From positions 17,637 through 81,636 of the forward strand of contig JASUTR010000030.1 in assembly GCA_035048495.1 (NCBI GenBank): a stretch of DNA of 64,000 bases, written 5' to 3'. This DNA comes from Euptelea pleiosperma (Eukaryota > Streptophyta > Magnoliopsida > Ranunculales > Eupteleaceae). Shown here piece by piece: positions 1 through 12,187 of the stretch. The notes under the pieces are model-generated. The model saw only the letters and a program-made list of their open reading frames with translations, did not search any database and had not been told where the DNA came from. Each line of letters begins with the position of its first letter. Positions within the stretch are counted from its first letter, which is position 1. A program made the position numbers and the translations under genes.

Positions 1-3000
1 CGAGTCTAATTACGAGGTCCGGTTGCGAAAAAGTCACAAGTTATAGGCTTCGGAATGTATCACACAAACTGAGTCCAATTTGAGACGTTGACGCACGGAT
101 GGAGCTAAATTGTTTCGACTGTCCCGAATCTTGTTCCAACACTTCAAATTGTGTTGAAACAATAGTAATGGAAGAATTTGAGTCTAATTACGAGGTTCGG
201 TTGCGAAAAAAGTCACAAGTTATAGGCTTCGGAATGTAACACACAAACTGAGTCCAATTTGAGACGTTACGCACGGATGGAGCTAACTGTTTCGACTGTC
301 CCGAATCTTGTTCCAACACTTCAAATGTGTTGAAACAATAGTAATGGAAGAATTCGAGTCTAATTACGAGGTTCCGGTTGCGAAAAAGTCACAAGTTATA
401 GGCTTCGGAATGTAACACACAAACTGAGTCCAATTTGAGACGTTGACGCACGGATGGAGCTAACTTGTTTCGACTGTCCCAAATCTTGTTCCAACACTTC
501 AAATGTGTTGAAACAATTGTAATGGAAGAATTCGAGTCTAATTACAAGGTTCGGTTGCGAAAAAGTCACAAGTTATAGGCTTCGGAATGTAACACACAAA
601 CTGAGTCCAATTTGAGACGTTGACGCACGGATGGAGCTAACTTGTTTCGACTGTCCCGAATCTTGTTCCAACACTTCAAATGTGTTGAAACAATAGTAAT
701 GGAAGAATTCGAGTCTAATTACGAGGTTCCGGTTGCGAAAAAGTCACAAGTTATAGGCTTCGGAATGTAACACACAAACGAGTCCAATTTGAGGACGTTG
801 ACGCACGGATGGAGCTAACTTGTTTCGACTGTCCGAATCTTGTTCCAACACTTCAAATGTGTTGAAACATTAGTAATGGAAGAATTCGAGTCTAATTACG
901 AGGTCCGGTTGCGAAAAAGTCACAAGTTATAGGCTTCGGAATGTAACACACAAACTGAGTCCAATTTGAGACGTTGACGCACGGATGGAGCTAACTTGTT
1001 TCGACTGTCCCGAATCTTGTTCCAACACTTCAAATGTGTTGAAACAATAGTAATGGAAGAATTCGAGTCTAATTACGTGGTCGGTTTGCGAAAAAGTCAC
1101 AAGTTATAGGCTTCAGGAATGTAACACACAAACTGAGTCCAATTTGAGACGTTGACGCACGGATGGAGCTAACTTGTTTCGACTGTCCGAATCTTGTTCC
1201 AACACTTCAAATGTGTTGATACAATAGTAATGGAAGAATTCGAGTCTAATTACGAGGTCCGGTTGCGAAAAAGTCACAAGTTATAGCTTCGGAATGTAAC
1301 ACACAAACTGAGTCCAATTTGAGACGTTGACAGCACGGATGGAGCTAACTTGTTTCGACTGTCCCGAATCTTTTTCCAACACTTCAAATGTGTTGAAACA
1401 ATAGTAATGGAAGAATTTGAGTCTAATTACGAGGTCGGTTGCGAAAAAGTCACAAGTTATAGGCTTCGGAATGTAACACACAAACTGAGTCCTATTTGAG
1501 ACGTTGACGCACGATGAAGCTAACCTTGTTTCGCCTGTCCTGAATCTTGTTCCAACACTTCAAATGTGTTGAAACAATAGTAATGGAAGAGTTCGGAGTC
1601 TAATTACGGAGTCCGGTTGCGAAAAAGTCACAAGTTATAGGCTTCGGAATGTAACACACAAACTGAGTCCAATTTGAGACGTTGACGCACGGATGGAGCT
1701 AACTTGTTTTCGACTAGTCCGAATCTCTTTCCAACACTTCAAATGTGTTGAAACAATAGTAATGGAAGATTTGAGTCCAATTACGAGGTTCCGGTTGCGA
1801 AAAAGTCACAAGTTATAGGCTTCGGAATGTAACACACAAACTGAGTCCAATTTGAGACGTTGACGCACGGATGGAGCTAACTTGTTTCGGACTGATCATG
1901 AATCTTGTTCAAACACTTCAAATGTGTTGAAACAATAGTAATGGAAGAGTTTGAGTCCAATTACGAGGTCCTGGTTGCGAAAAAGTCACAAGTTATAGGC
2001 TTCGGAATGGTAACACACAAACTGAGTCCAATTTGAGACGTTGGACGCACGGATGGAGCTACTTGTTTTCGACTGTCCCGAATCTTGTTCAACACTTCAA
2101 ATGTGTTGAAACAATAGTAATGGAAGAATTCGAGTCTAATTACGAGGTCTCGGTTGCGAAAAAGTCACAAGTTATAGGCTTCGGAATGTAACACACAAAC
2201 TGAGTCCAATTTGAGACGTTGACGCACGGATGGAGCTAACTTGTTTCGACTGTCCCTAATCTTATTCCAACACTTCAAATGTGTTGAAACAATAGTAATG
2301 GAAGAAGTTGAGTCTAATTACGAGGTCGGTTGCGAAAAAAGTCACAAGTTATAGCTTCGGAATGTAACACACAAACTGAGTCCAATTTGAGACGTTGACG
2401 CACGGATGGAGCTAACTTGTTTCGACTAGTCCCGAATCTTGTTCCACACTTCAAATGTGTTGAAACAATAGTAATGGAAGAAGTTTGAGTCCTAATTACG
2501 AGGTCGGTTGCGAAAAAGTAACAAGTTTTAGGCTTCGGAATGTAACACACAAACTGAGTCCAATTTGAGACGTTGACGCACGGATGGAGCTAACTTGTTT
2601 TGACTATCACGAATCTTGTTTCAACACATTCAAATGTGTTCCAACAATAGTAATGGAAGAGTTTGAGTCCAATTACGAGGCCCGGTTGCGTAAAAGTCAC
2701 AAGTTAGAGGCTTCGAATGTAACACACAAACTGAGTCCAATTTGAAGACGTTTGACGCACGGATGGAGCTAACTTGTTCGACAGTCATAAATCTTGTTCA
2801 AACACTCAAATGTGTTGAAACAATTGTAATGGAAGGAATTCGAGTCTAATTACGAGTTCCGGTTGCGAAAAAGTCACAAGTTATAGGCTTCGAATGTAAC
2901 ACACAAACTGAGTCCAATTAGAGACTTGACGCACGGATGGAGCTAACTTGTTTCGACTGTCCCGAATCTCATTCCAACACTTCAAATGTGTTGAAACAAT

Positions 3001-4043
3001 AGTAATGGAAGAATTTGAGTCTAATTACGAGGTTCGGTTGCGAAAAAGTCACAAGTTATAGGCTTCGGAATGTAACACACAAACTGAGTCCAATTTGAGA
3101 CGTTGACGCACGGATGGAGCTAACTTGTTTCGACTGTCCCGAATCTTGTTCCAACACTTCAAATGTGTTGAAACAATAGTAATGGAAGAATTTGAGTCTA
3201 ATTACGAGGTTCGGTTGCGAAAAAGTCACAAGTTATAGGCTTCGGAATGTAACACTACAAACTGAGTCCAATTTGAGACGTTGACGCACGATGGAGCTAC
3301 CTTGTTTCGACAGGTATAATCTTGTTCCAACACTTCAAATGTGTTGAAACAATTGTAATGGAAGAATTCGAGTCTAATTACGAGCTCCGGTTGCGAAAAA
3401 GTCACAAGTTATAGGCTTCGGAATGTAACACACAAACTGAGTCAATTTGAGACGTTACGCACGGATGGAGCTAACTTGTTTCGACTGTCCCGAATCTTGT
3501 TCCAACACTTCAAATGTGTTGAAACAATAGTAATGGAAGAATTGAGTCTAATTACGAGGTCCGGTTGCGAAAAAGTCACAAGTTATAGGCTTCGGAATGT
3601 AACACACAAACTGAGTCCAATTTGAGACGTTGACGCACGGATGGAGCTAACTTGTTTCGACTGTCACGAATCTTGTTCCAACACTTCAAATGTGTTGAAA
3701 CAATAGTAATGGAAGAATTCGAGTCTAATTACGAGGTCGGTTGCGAAAAGTCACAAGTTATAGGCTTCGGAATGTAACACACAAACTGAGTCCAATTTGA
3801 GACGTTGACGCACGGATGGAGCTAACTTGTTTCGACTGTCCGAATCTTGTTCCAACACTTCAAATGTGTTGAAACAATAGTAATGGAAGAATTCGAGTCT
3901 AATTACGAGGTCGGTTGCGAAAAAGTCACAAGTTATAGGCTTCGGAATGTAACACACAAACTGAGTCCAATTTGAGACGTTGACGCACGGATGGAGCTAA
4001 CTTGTTTCGACTGTCCCGAATCTTGTTCCAACACTTCAAATGT
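1..4043 (+). repeat. Left part of array: divergent, weak higher-order order
   Basis: About 23 monomers with many single-base gains and losses, for example ggttccgg near 370, ggtctcgg near 2147 and ctagtcc near 1714. Higher-order markers are mostly absent. From about 2480 to 3000, however, a type 3-4-5-6 series is recognisable: tgactatcac at 2601, a cccggttgcgtaaaag monomer with ttagaggc near 2680-2712, cagtcataaatc near 2780, and a ctcattcc monomer near 2965. The type-4 marker at 2601 lies 2115 bp (12 monomers) before the next one at 4716. The stretch therefore belongs to the same HOR family, less well preserved or less well assembled. I see nothing else in it. Confidence 0.85.
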
Positions 4044-6880
4044 GTTGTAACAATAGTAATGGAAGAAGTTCGAGTCTAATTACGGGGTCCGGTTGCGGAA
4101 AAAGTCACAAGTTATAGGCTTCAGAATGTAACACACAAATTGAGTCCAATTTGAGACGTTGACGCACGGATGGAGCTAACTTGTTTCGACTGTCCCGAAT
4201 CTCATTCCAACACTTCAAATGTGTTGAAACAATAGTAATGGAAGATTTGAGTCTAATTACGAGGTTCGGTTGCGAAAAAGTCACAAGTTATAGGCTTCGG
4301 AATGTAACACACAAACTGAGTCCAATTTGAGACGTTGACGCACGGATGGAGCTAACTTGTTTCGACTGTCCCGAATCTTATTCCAACACTTCAAATGTGT
4401 TGAAACAATAGTAATGGAAGAATTTGAGTCTAATTACGAGGTTCGGTTGCGAAAAAGTCACAAGTTATAGGCTTCGGAATGTAACACACAAACTGAGTCC
4501 AATTTGAGACGTTGACGCACGGATGGAGCTAACTTGTTTCGACTATCCGAATCTTGTTCCAACACTTCAAATGTGTTGAAACAATAGTAATGGAAGATTT
4601 TGAGTCCAATTACGAGGTCCGGTTGCGAAAAAGTCACAAGTTATAGGCTTCGGAATGTAACACACAAACTGAGTCCAATTTGAGACGTTGACGCACGGAT
4701 GGAGCTAACTTGTTTTGACTAGTCACGAATCTTGTTTCAAACACTTCAAATGTGTTGCAACAATAGTAATGGAAGAGTTTGAGTCCAATTACGAGTCCCG
4801 GTTGCGAAAAAGTCACAAGTTATAGGCTTCGGAATGTAACACACAAACTGAGTCCAATTTGAGACGTTGACGCACGGATGGAGCTAACTTGTTTCGACTG
4901 TCAGAATCTTGTTCAACACTTCAAATGTGTTGAAACAATTGTAATGGAAGAATTCGAGTCTAATTACGAGGTCCGGTTGCGAAAAGTCACAAGTTATAGG
5001 CTTCGGAATGTAACACACAAACTGAGTCCAATTTGAGACGTTGACGCACGGATGGAGCTAACTTGTTTCGACTGTCCCGAATCTCATTCCAACACTTCAA
5101 ATGTGTTGATACAATAGTAATGGAAGAATTTGAGTCTAATTACGAGGTTCGGTTGCGAAAAAGTCACAAGTTATAGGCTTCGGAATGTAACACACAAACT
5201 GAGTCCAATTTGAGACGTTGACGCACGGATGGAGCTAACTTGTTTCGACTGTCCCGAATCTCATTCCAACACTTCAAATGTGTTGAAACAATAGTAATGG
5301 AAGAATTTGAGTCTAATTACGAGGTTCGGGTTGCGAAAAAGTCACAAGTTATAGGCTTCGGAATGTAACACACAAACTGAGTCCAATTTGAGACGTTGAC
5401 GCACGGATGGAGCTAACTTGTTTCGACTGTCCCGAATCTTGTTCCAACACTTCAAATGTGTTGAAACAATAGTAATGGAAGAAGTTTGAGTCTAATTACG
5501 AGGGTCGGTTGCGAAAAAGTCACAAGTTATAGGCTTCGGAATGTAACACACAAACTGAGTCCAATTTGAGACGTTGACGCACGGATGGAGCTAACTTGTT
5601 TCGACTGTCCCGAATCTTGTTTCAACACTTCAAATGTGTTGAAACAATAGTAATGGAAGAGTTTGAGTCTAATTACGAGGTCCGGTTGCGAAAAAGTCAC
5701 AAGTTATAGGCTTCGGAATGTAACACACAAACTGAGTCCAATTTGAGACGTTGACGCACGGATGGAGCTAACTTGTTTCGACTGTCCTTAATCTTGTTCC
5801 AACACTTCAAATGTGTTGAAACAATAGTAATGGAAGAATTTCGAGTCTAATTACGAGGTCCGGTTGCGAAAAAGTCACAAGTTATAGGCTTCGGAATGTA
5901 ACACACAAACTGAGTCCAATTTGAGACGTTGACGCACGGATGGAGCTAACTTGTTTTCGACTGTCCCGAATCTTGTTCCAACACTTCAAATGTGTTGAAA
6001 CAATAGTAATGGAAGAATTTGAGTCTAATTACGAGGTTCGGTTGCGAAAAAGTCACAAGTTATAGGCTTCGGAATGTAACACACAAACTGAGTCCAATTT
6101 GAGACGTTGACGCACGGATGGAGCTAACTTGTTTCGACAGTCATAAATCTTGTTCCAACACTTCAAATGTGTTGAAACAATTGTAATGGAAGAATTCGAG
6201 TCTAATTACGAGTCCGGTTGCGAAAAAGTCACAAGTTATAGGCTTCGGAATGTAACACACAAACTGAGTCCAATTTGAGACGTTCACGCACGGATGGAGC
6301 TAACTTGTTTCGACTGTCCCGAATCTTGTTCCAACACTTCAAATGTGTTGAAACAATAGTAATGGAAGAATTCGAGTCTAATTACGAGGTTCGGTTGCGA
6401 AAAAGTCACAAGTTATAGGCTTCGGAATGTAACATACAAACTGAGTCCAAGTTTGAGACGTTGACGCACGGATGGAGCTAACTTGTTTCGACAGTCCGAT
6501 AATCTTGTTCCAACACTTCAATTGTGTTGAAACAATTGTAATGGAAGAATTCGAGTCTAATTACGAGCTCCGGTTGCGAAAAAGTCACAAGTTATAGGCT
6601 TCGGAATGTAACACACAAACTGAGTCCTAATTTGAGACGTTGACGCACGGATGGAGCAAACTTGTTTCGACTGTCCCGAATCTTGTTCCAACACTTCAAA
6701 TGTGTTGAAACAATAGTAATGGAAGAATTCGAGTCTAATTACGAGGTCCGGTTGCGAAAAACTCATAAGTTATAGGCTTCAGAATGTAACACACAAACTG
6801 AGTCCAATTTGAGATGTTGACGCACGGATGGAGCTAACATGTTTCGACTGTCCCGAATCTTGTTCCAACACTTCAAATGT
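4044..6880 (+). repeat. HOR unit Z, 16 monomers (2837 bp)
   Basis: This unit is bounded by the register point that reads gttgtaac at 4044 and gctgtagc at 6881. The first monomer has the type-1 signature: ggggtccgg, cttcagaatg, caaattgag and ctcattcc. Type 2 follows (cttattcc), then a type-3/4 pair with tgact at 4716 and gttgcaac, two ctcattcc monomers (types 6-7), a monomer with aacatac and ttcaattg, then a gagctccgg monomer with gagcaaac. The last monomer is the type-14 marker, with aaaaactcataag, cttcagaatg, gatgttgac and aacatgtttcg. The order matches the units downstream, but small indels such as gttcgggttg and ttgcggaaaa are more frequent here. Confidence 0.8.
5617..5647. other. Perfect 12-bp inverted repeat in satellite dyad
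   Basis: In this copy the left arm reads ttgtttcaacac, an exact reverse complement of gtgttgaaacaa, with the centre ttcaaat. The usual c of the left arm is t here, so all 12 pairs match. Confidence 0.85.
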
Positions 6881-9357
6881 GCTGTAGCAATAGTAATGGA
6901 AGAATTCGAGTCTAATTACGGGGTCCGGTTGCGAAAAAGTCACAAGTTATAGGCTTCAGAATGTAACACACAAATTGAGTCCAATTTGAGACGTTGACGC
7001 ACGGATGGAGCTAACTTGTTTCGACTGTCCCGACTCTCATTCCAACACTTCAAATGTGTTGAAACAATAGTAATGGAAGAATTTGAGTCTAATTACGAGG
7101 TTCGGTTGCGAAAAAGTCACAAGTTATAGGCTTCGGAATGTAACACACAAACTGAGTCCAATTTGAGACGTTGACGCACGGATGGAGCTAACTTGTTTCG
7201 ACTGTCCCGAATCTTATTCCAACACTTGAAATGTGTTGAAACAATAGTAATGGAAGAATTTGAGTCTAATTACGAGGTTCGGTTGCCAAAAAGTCACAAG
7301 TTATAGGCTTCGGAATGTAACACGAAACTGAGTCCAATTTGAGACGTTGACGCACGGATGGAACTAACTTGTTTCGCCTATCCTGAATCTTGTTCCAATA
7401 CTTCAAATGTGTTGAAACAATAATAATGGAAGAGTTTGAGTCCAATTACGAGGTCCGATTGCGAAAAAGTCACAAGTTATAGGCTTCGGAATGTAACACA
7501 CAAACTGAGTCCAATTTGAGACGTTGACGCACGGATGGAGCTAACTTGTTTTGACTATCACGAATCTTGTTTCAACACTTCAAATGTGTTGCAACAATAG
7601 TAATGGAAGAGTTTGAGTCCAATTACGAGGCCCGGTTGCGTAAAAGTCACAAGTTAGAGGCTTCGGAATGTAACACACAAACTGAGTCCAATTTGAGACG
7701 TTGACGCACGGATGGAGCTAACTTGTTTCGACAGTCATAAATCTTGTTCAAACACTTCAAATGTGTTGAAACAATTGTAATGGAAGAATTCGAGTCTAAT
7801 TACGAGGTCCGGTTGCGAAAAAGTCACAAGTTATAGGCTTCGGAATGTAACACACAAACTGAGTCCAATTTGAGACTTTGACGCACGGATGGAGCTAACT
7901 TGTTTCGACTGTCCCGAATCTCATTCCAACACTTCAAATGTGTTGAAACAATAGTAATGGAAGAATTTGAGTCTAATTACGAGGTTCGGTTGCGAAAAAG
8001 TCACAAGTTATAGGCTTCGGAATGTAACACACAAACTGAGTCCAATTTGAGACGTTGACGCACGGATGGAGCTAACTTGTTTCGACTGTCCCGAATCTCA
8101 TTCCAACACTTCAAATGTGTTGAAACAATAGTAATGGAAGAATTTGAGTCTAATTACGAGGTTCGGTTGCGAAAAAGTCACAAGTTATAGGCTTCGGAAT
8201 GTAACACACAAACTGAGTCCAATTTGAGACGTTGACGCACGGATGGAGCTAACTTGTTTCGACAGTCATAAATCTTGTTCAAACACTTCAAATGTGTTGA
8301 AACAATTGTAATGGAAGAATTCGAGTCTAATTACGAGGTCCGGTTGCGAAAAAGTCACAAGTTATAGGCTTCGGAATGTAACACACAAACTGAGTCCAAT
8401 TTGAGACGTTTAAGCACGGATGGAGCTAACTTGTTTCGATTGTCCCGAATCTTGTTCCAACACTTCAAATGTGTTGAAACAATAGTAATGGAAGAATTTG
8501 AGTCTAATTATGAGGTTCGGTTGTGAAAAAGTCACAAGTTATAGGCTTCGGAATGTAACATACAAACTGAGTCCAATTTGAGACGTTGACGCACGGATGG
8601 AGCTAACTTGTTTCGACAGTGATAAATCTTGTTCCAACACTTCAATTGTGTTGAAACAATTGTAATGGAAGAATTCGAGTCTAATTACGAGCTCCGGTTG
8701 CGAAAAAGTCACAAGTTATAGGCTTCGGAATGTAACACACAAACTGAGTCTAATTTGAGACGTTCACGCACGGATGGAGCAAACTTGTTTCGACTGTCCC
8801 GAATCTTGTTCCAACACTTCAAATGTGTTGAAACAATAGTAATGGAAGAATTCGACTCTAATTACGAGGTTCGGTTGCGAAAAAGTCACAAGTTATAGGC
8901 TTCGGAATGTAACATACAAACTGAGTCCAGTTTGAGACGTTGACGCACGGATGGACCTACCTTGTTTCGACAGTGATAAATCTTGTTCCAACACTTCAAT
9001 TGTGTTGAAACAATTGTAATGGAAGAATTCGAGTCTAATTACGAGCTCCGGTTGCGAAAAAGTCACAAGTTATAGGCTTCGGAATGTAACACACAAACTG
9101 AGTCTAATTTGAGACGTTCACGCACGGATGGAGCAAACTTGTTTCGACTGTCCCGAATCTTGTTCCAACACTTCAAATGTGTTGAAACAATAGTAATGGA
9201 AGAATTCGAGTCTAATTACGAGGTCCGGTTGCGAAAAACTCATAAGTTATAGGCTTCAGAATGTAACACACAAACTGAGTCCAATTTGAGATGTTGACGC
9301 ACGGATGGAGCTAACATGTTTCGACTGTCCCGAATCTTGTTCCAACACTTCAAATGT
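6881..9357 (+). repeat. HOR unit A, 14 monomers (2477 bp)
   Basis: A clean 14-mer, best taken as the basic HOR type. In order: type 1 (ggggtccgg, caaattgag, cccgactctc); type 2 (cttattcc, acttgaaatg); type 3 (ttgccaaaaag, taacacgaaactg, ggaactaac, cctatcctg, aataataatgg); type 4 (gtccgattgcg, ttttgactatcacg, gttgcaac); type 5 (cccggttgcgtaaaag, ttagaggc, cagtcataaatc); type 6 (gagactttgac, ctcattcc); type 7 (ctcattcc); type 8 (cagtcataaatc, caattg); type 9 (gtttaagcacgg, cgattgtccc); type 10 (aacatac, cagtgataaatc, ttcaattg); type 11 (gagctccgg, gagcaaac); type 12 (cgactctaatt); type 13 (like 11); type 14 (aactcataag, gatgttgac, gctgtagc). The length equals 14 x 177 minus the single base lost in type 3. 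Confidence 0.92.
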
Positions 9358-12187
9358 GCTGTAGCAATAGTAATGGAAGAATTCGAGTCTAATTACGGGG
9401 TCCGGTTGCGAAAAAGTCACAAGTTATAGGCTTCAGAATGTAACACACAAATTGAGTCCAATTTGAGACGTTGACGCACGGATGGAGCTAACTTGTTTCG
9501 ACTGTCCCGACTCTCATTCCAACACTTCAAATGTGTTGAAACAATAGTAATGGAAGAATTTGAGTCTAATTACGAGGTTCGGTTGCGAAAAAGTCACAAG
9601 TTATAGGCTTCGGAATGTAACACACAAACTGAGTCCAATTTGAGACGTTGACGCACGGATGGAGCTAACTTGTTTCGACTGTCCCGAATCTTATTCCAAC
9701 ACTTGAAATGTGTTGAAACAATAGTAATGGAAGAATTTGAGTCTAATTAGGAGGTTCGGTTGCCAAAAAGTCACAAGTTATAGGCTTCGGAATGTAACAC
9801 GAAACCGAGTCCAATTTGAGACGTTGACGCACGGATGGAACTAACTTGTTTCGCCTATCCTGAATCTTGTTCCAATACTTCAAATGTGTTGAAACAATAA
9901 TAATGGAAGAGTTTGAGTCCAATTACGAGGTCCGATTGCGAAAAAGTCACAAGTTATAGGCTTCGGAATGTAACACACAAACTGAGTCCAATTTGAGACG
10001 TTGACGCACGGATGGAGCTAACTTGTTTTGACTATCACGAATCTTGTTTCAACACTTCAAATGTGTTCCAACAATAGTAATGGAAGAGTTTGAGTCCAAT
10101 TACGAGGCCCGGTTGCGTAAAAGTCACAAGTTAGAGGCTTCGGAATGTAACACACAAACTGAGTCCAATTTGAGACGTTGACGCACGGATGGAGCTAACT
10201 TGTTTCGACAGTCATAAATCTTGTTCAAACACTTCAAATGTGTTGAAACAATTGTAATGGAAGAATTCGAGTCTAATTACGAGGTCCGGTTGCGAAAAAG
10301 TCACAAGTTATAGGCTTCGGAATGTAACACACAAACTGAGTCCAATTTGAGACTTTGACGCACGGATGGAGCTAACTTGTTTCGACTGTCCCGAATCTCA
10401 TTCCAACACTTCAAATGTGTTGAAACAATAGTAATGGAAGAATTTGAGTCTAATTACGAGGTTCGGTTGCGAAAAAGTCACAAGTTATAGGCTTCGGAAT
10501 GTAACACACAAACTGAGTCCAATTTGAGACGTTGACGCACGGATGGAGCTAACTTGTTTCGACTGTCCCGAATCTCATTCCAACACTTCAAATGTGTTGA
10601 AACAATAGTAATGGAAGAATTTGAGTCTAATTACGAGGTTCGGTTGCGAAAAATCACAAGTTATAGGCTTCGGAATGTAACACACAAACTGAGTCCAATT
10701 TGAGACGTTGACGCACGGATGGAACTAACTTGTTTCGCCTATCCTGAATCTTGTTCCAATACTTCAAATGTGTTGAAACAATAATAATGGAAGAGTTTGA
10801 GTCCAATTACGAGGTCCGATTGCGAAAAAGTCACAAGTTATAGGCTTCGGAATGTAACACACAAACTGAGTCCAATTTGAGACGTTGACGCACGGATGGA
10901 GCTAACTTGTTTTGACTATCACGAATCTTGTTTCAACACTTCAAATATGTTGCAACAATAGTAATGGAAGAGTTTGAGTCCAATTACGAGGCCCGGTTGC
11001 GAAAAAGTCACAAGTTATAGGCTTCGGAATGTAACACACAAACTGAGTCCAATTTGAGACGTTGACGCACGGATGGAGCTAACTTGTTTCGACAGTCATA
11101 AATCTTGTTTAAACACTTCAAATGTGTTGAAACAATTGTAATGGAAGAATTCGAGTCTAATTACGAGGTCCGGTTGCGAAAAAGTCACAAGTTATAGGCT
11201 TCGGAATGTAACACACAAACTGAGTCCAATTTGAGACGTTTAAGCACGGATGGAGCTAACTTGTTTCGATTGTCCCGAATCTTGTTCCAACACTTCAAAT
11301 GTGTTGAAACAATAGTAATGGAAGAATTTGAGTCTAATTACGTGGTTCGGTTGCGAAAAAGTCACAAGTTATAGGCTTCGGAATGTAACATACAAACTGA
11401 GTCCAGTTTGAGACGTTGACGCACGGATGGACCTACCTTGTTTCGACAGTGATAAATCTTGTTCCAACACTTCAATTGTGTTGAAACAATTGTAATGGAA
11501 GAATTCGAGTCTAATTACGAGCTCCGGTTGCGAAAAAGTCACAAGTTATAGGCTTCGGAATGTAACACACAAACTGAGTCTAATTTGAGACGTTCACGCA
11601 CGGATGGAGCAAACTTGTTTCGACTGTCCCGAATCTTGTTCCAACACTTCAAATGTGTTGAAACAATAGTAATGGAAGAATTCGAGTCTAATTACGAGGT
11701 TCGGTTGCGAAAAAGTCACAAGTTATAGGCTTCGGAATGTAACACACAAACTGAGTCAAATTTGAGACGTTCACGCACGGATGGAGCTAACTTGTTTCGA
11801 CTGTCCCGAATCTTGTTCCAACACTTAAAATGTGTTGAAACAATAGTAATGGAAGAATTCGAGTCTAATTACGAGGTTCGGTTGCGAAAAAGTCACAAGT
11901 TATAGGCTTCGGAATGTAACATACAAACTGAGTCCAATTTGAGACGTTGACGCACGGATGGGGCTAACTTGTTTTGACTGTCCCGAATTTTGTTCCAACA
12001 CTTCAAATGTGCTGTAACAATAGTAATGGAAGAATTCGAGTCTAATTACGAGGTCCGGTTGCGAAAAACTCATAAGTTATAGGCTTCAGAATGTAACACA
12101 CAAACTGAGTCCAATTTGAGATGTTGACGCACGGATGGAGCTAACATGTTTCGACTGTCCCGAATCTTGTTCCAACACTTCAAATGT
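9358..12187 (+). repeat. HOR unit B, 16 monomers (2830 bp), internal duplication
   Basis: Types 1-7 are as in unit A, but with attagg instead of attacg in type 3 at 9746. Position 8 (10624-10799) is a hybrid: its left half is the ordinary ttgcg, cacacaaac form and its right half is type 3 (ggaactaac, cctatcctg, aataataatgg). Second copies of types 4 and 5 follow; the type-4 tgact marker occurs at 10029 and again at 10913, which is 884 bp or five monomers apart. The order then resumes at type 9. Replacing one monomer (8) with three (8/3, 4', 5') turns 14 into 16. Near the end is an extra variant with aacatac, ttttgactgtcccg and gctgtaac, just before type 14. Confidence 0.9.
10624..10799 (+). 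repeat. Hybrid monomer (type 8 / type 3) at duplication junction in unit B
   Basis: The left part has the ordinary ttgcgaaaaa and cacacaaactg. From ggaactaac at about 10721 onward it has every type-3 mark: cctatcctg, ccaatactt and aataataatgg. The switch lies between about 10648 and 10721. It is followed by second copies of types 4 and 5, as expected for a crossover five monomers out of register. One A of the A-run/agtcac segment is lost (aaaaatcac), giving 176 bp. Confidence 0.75.
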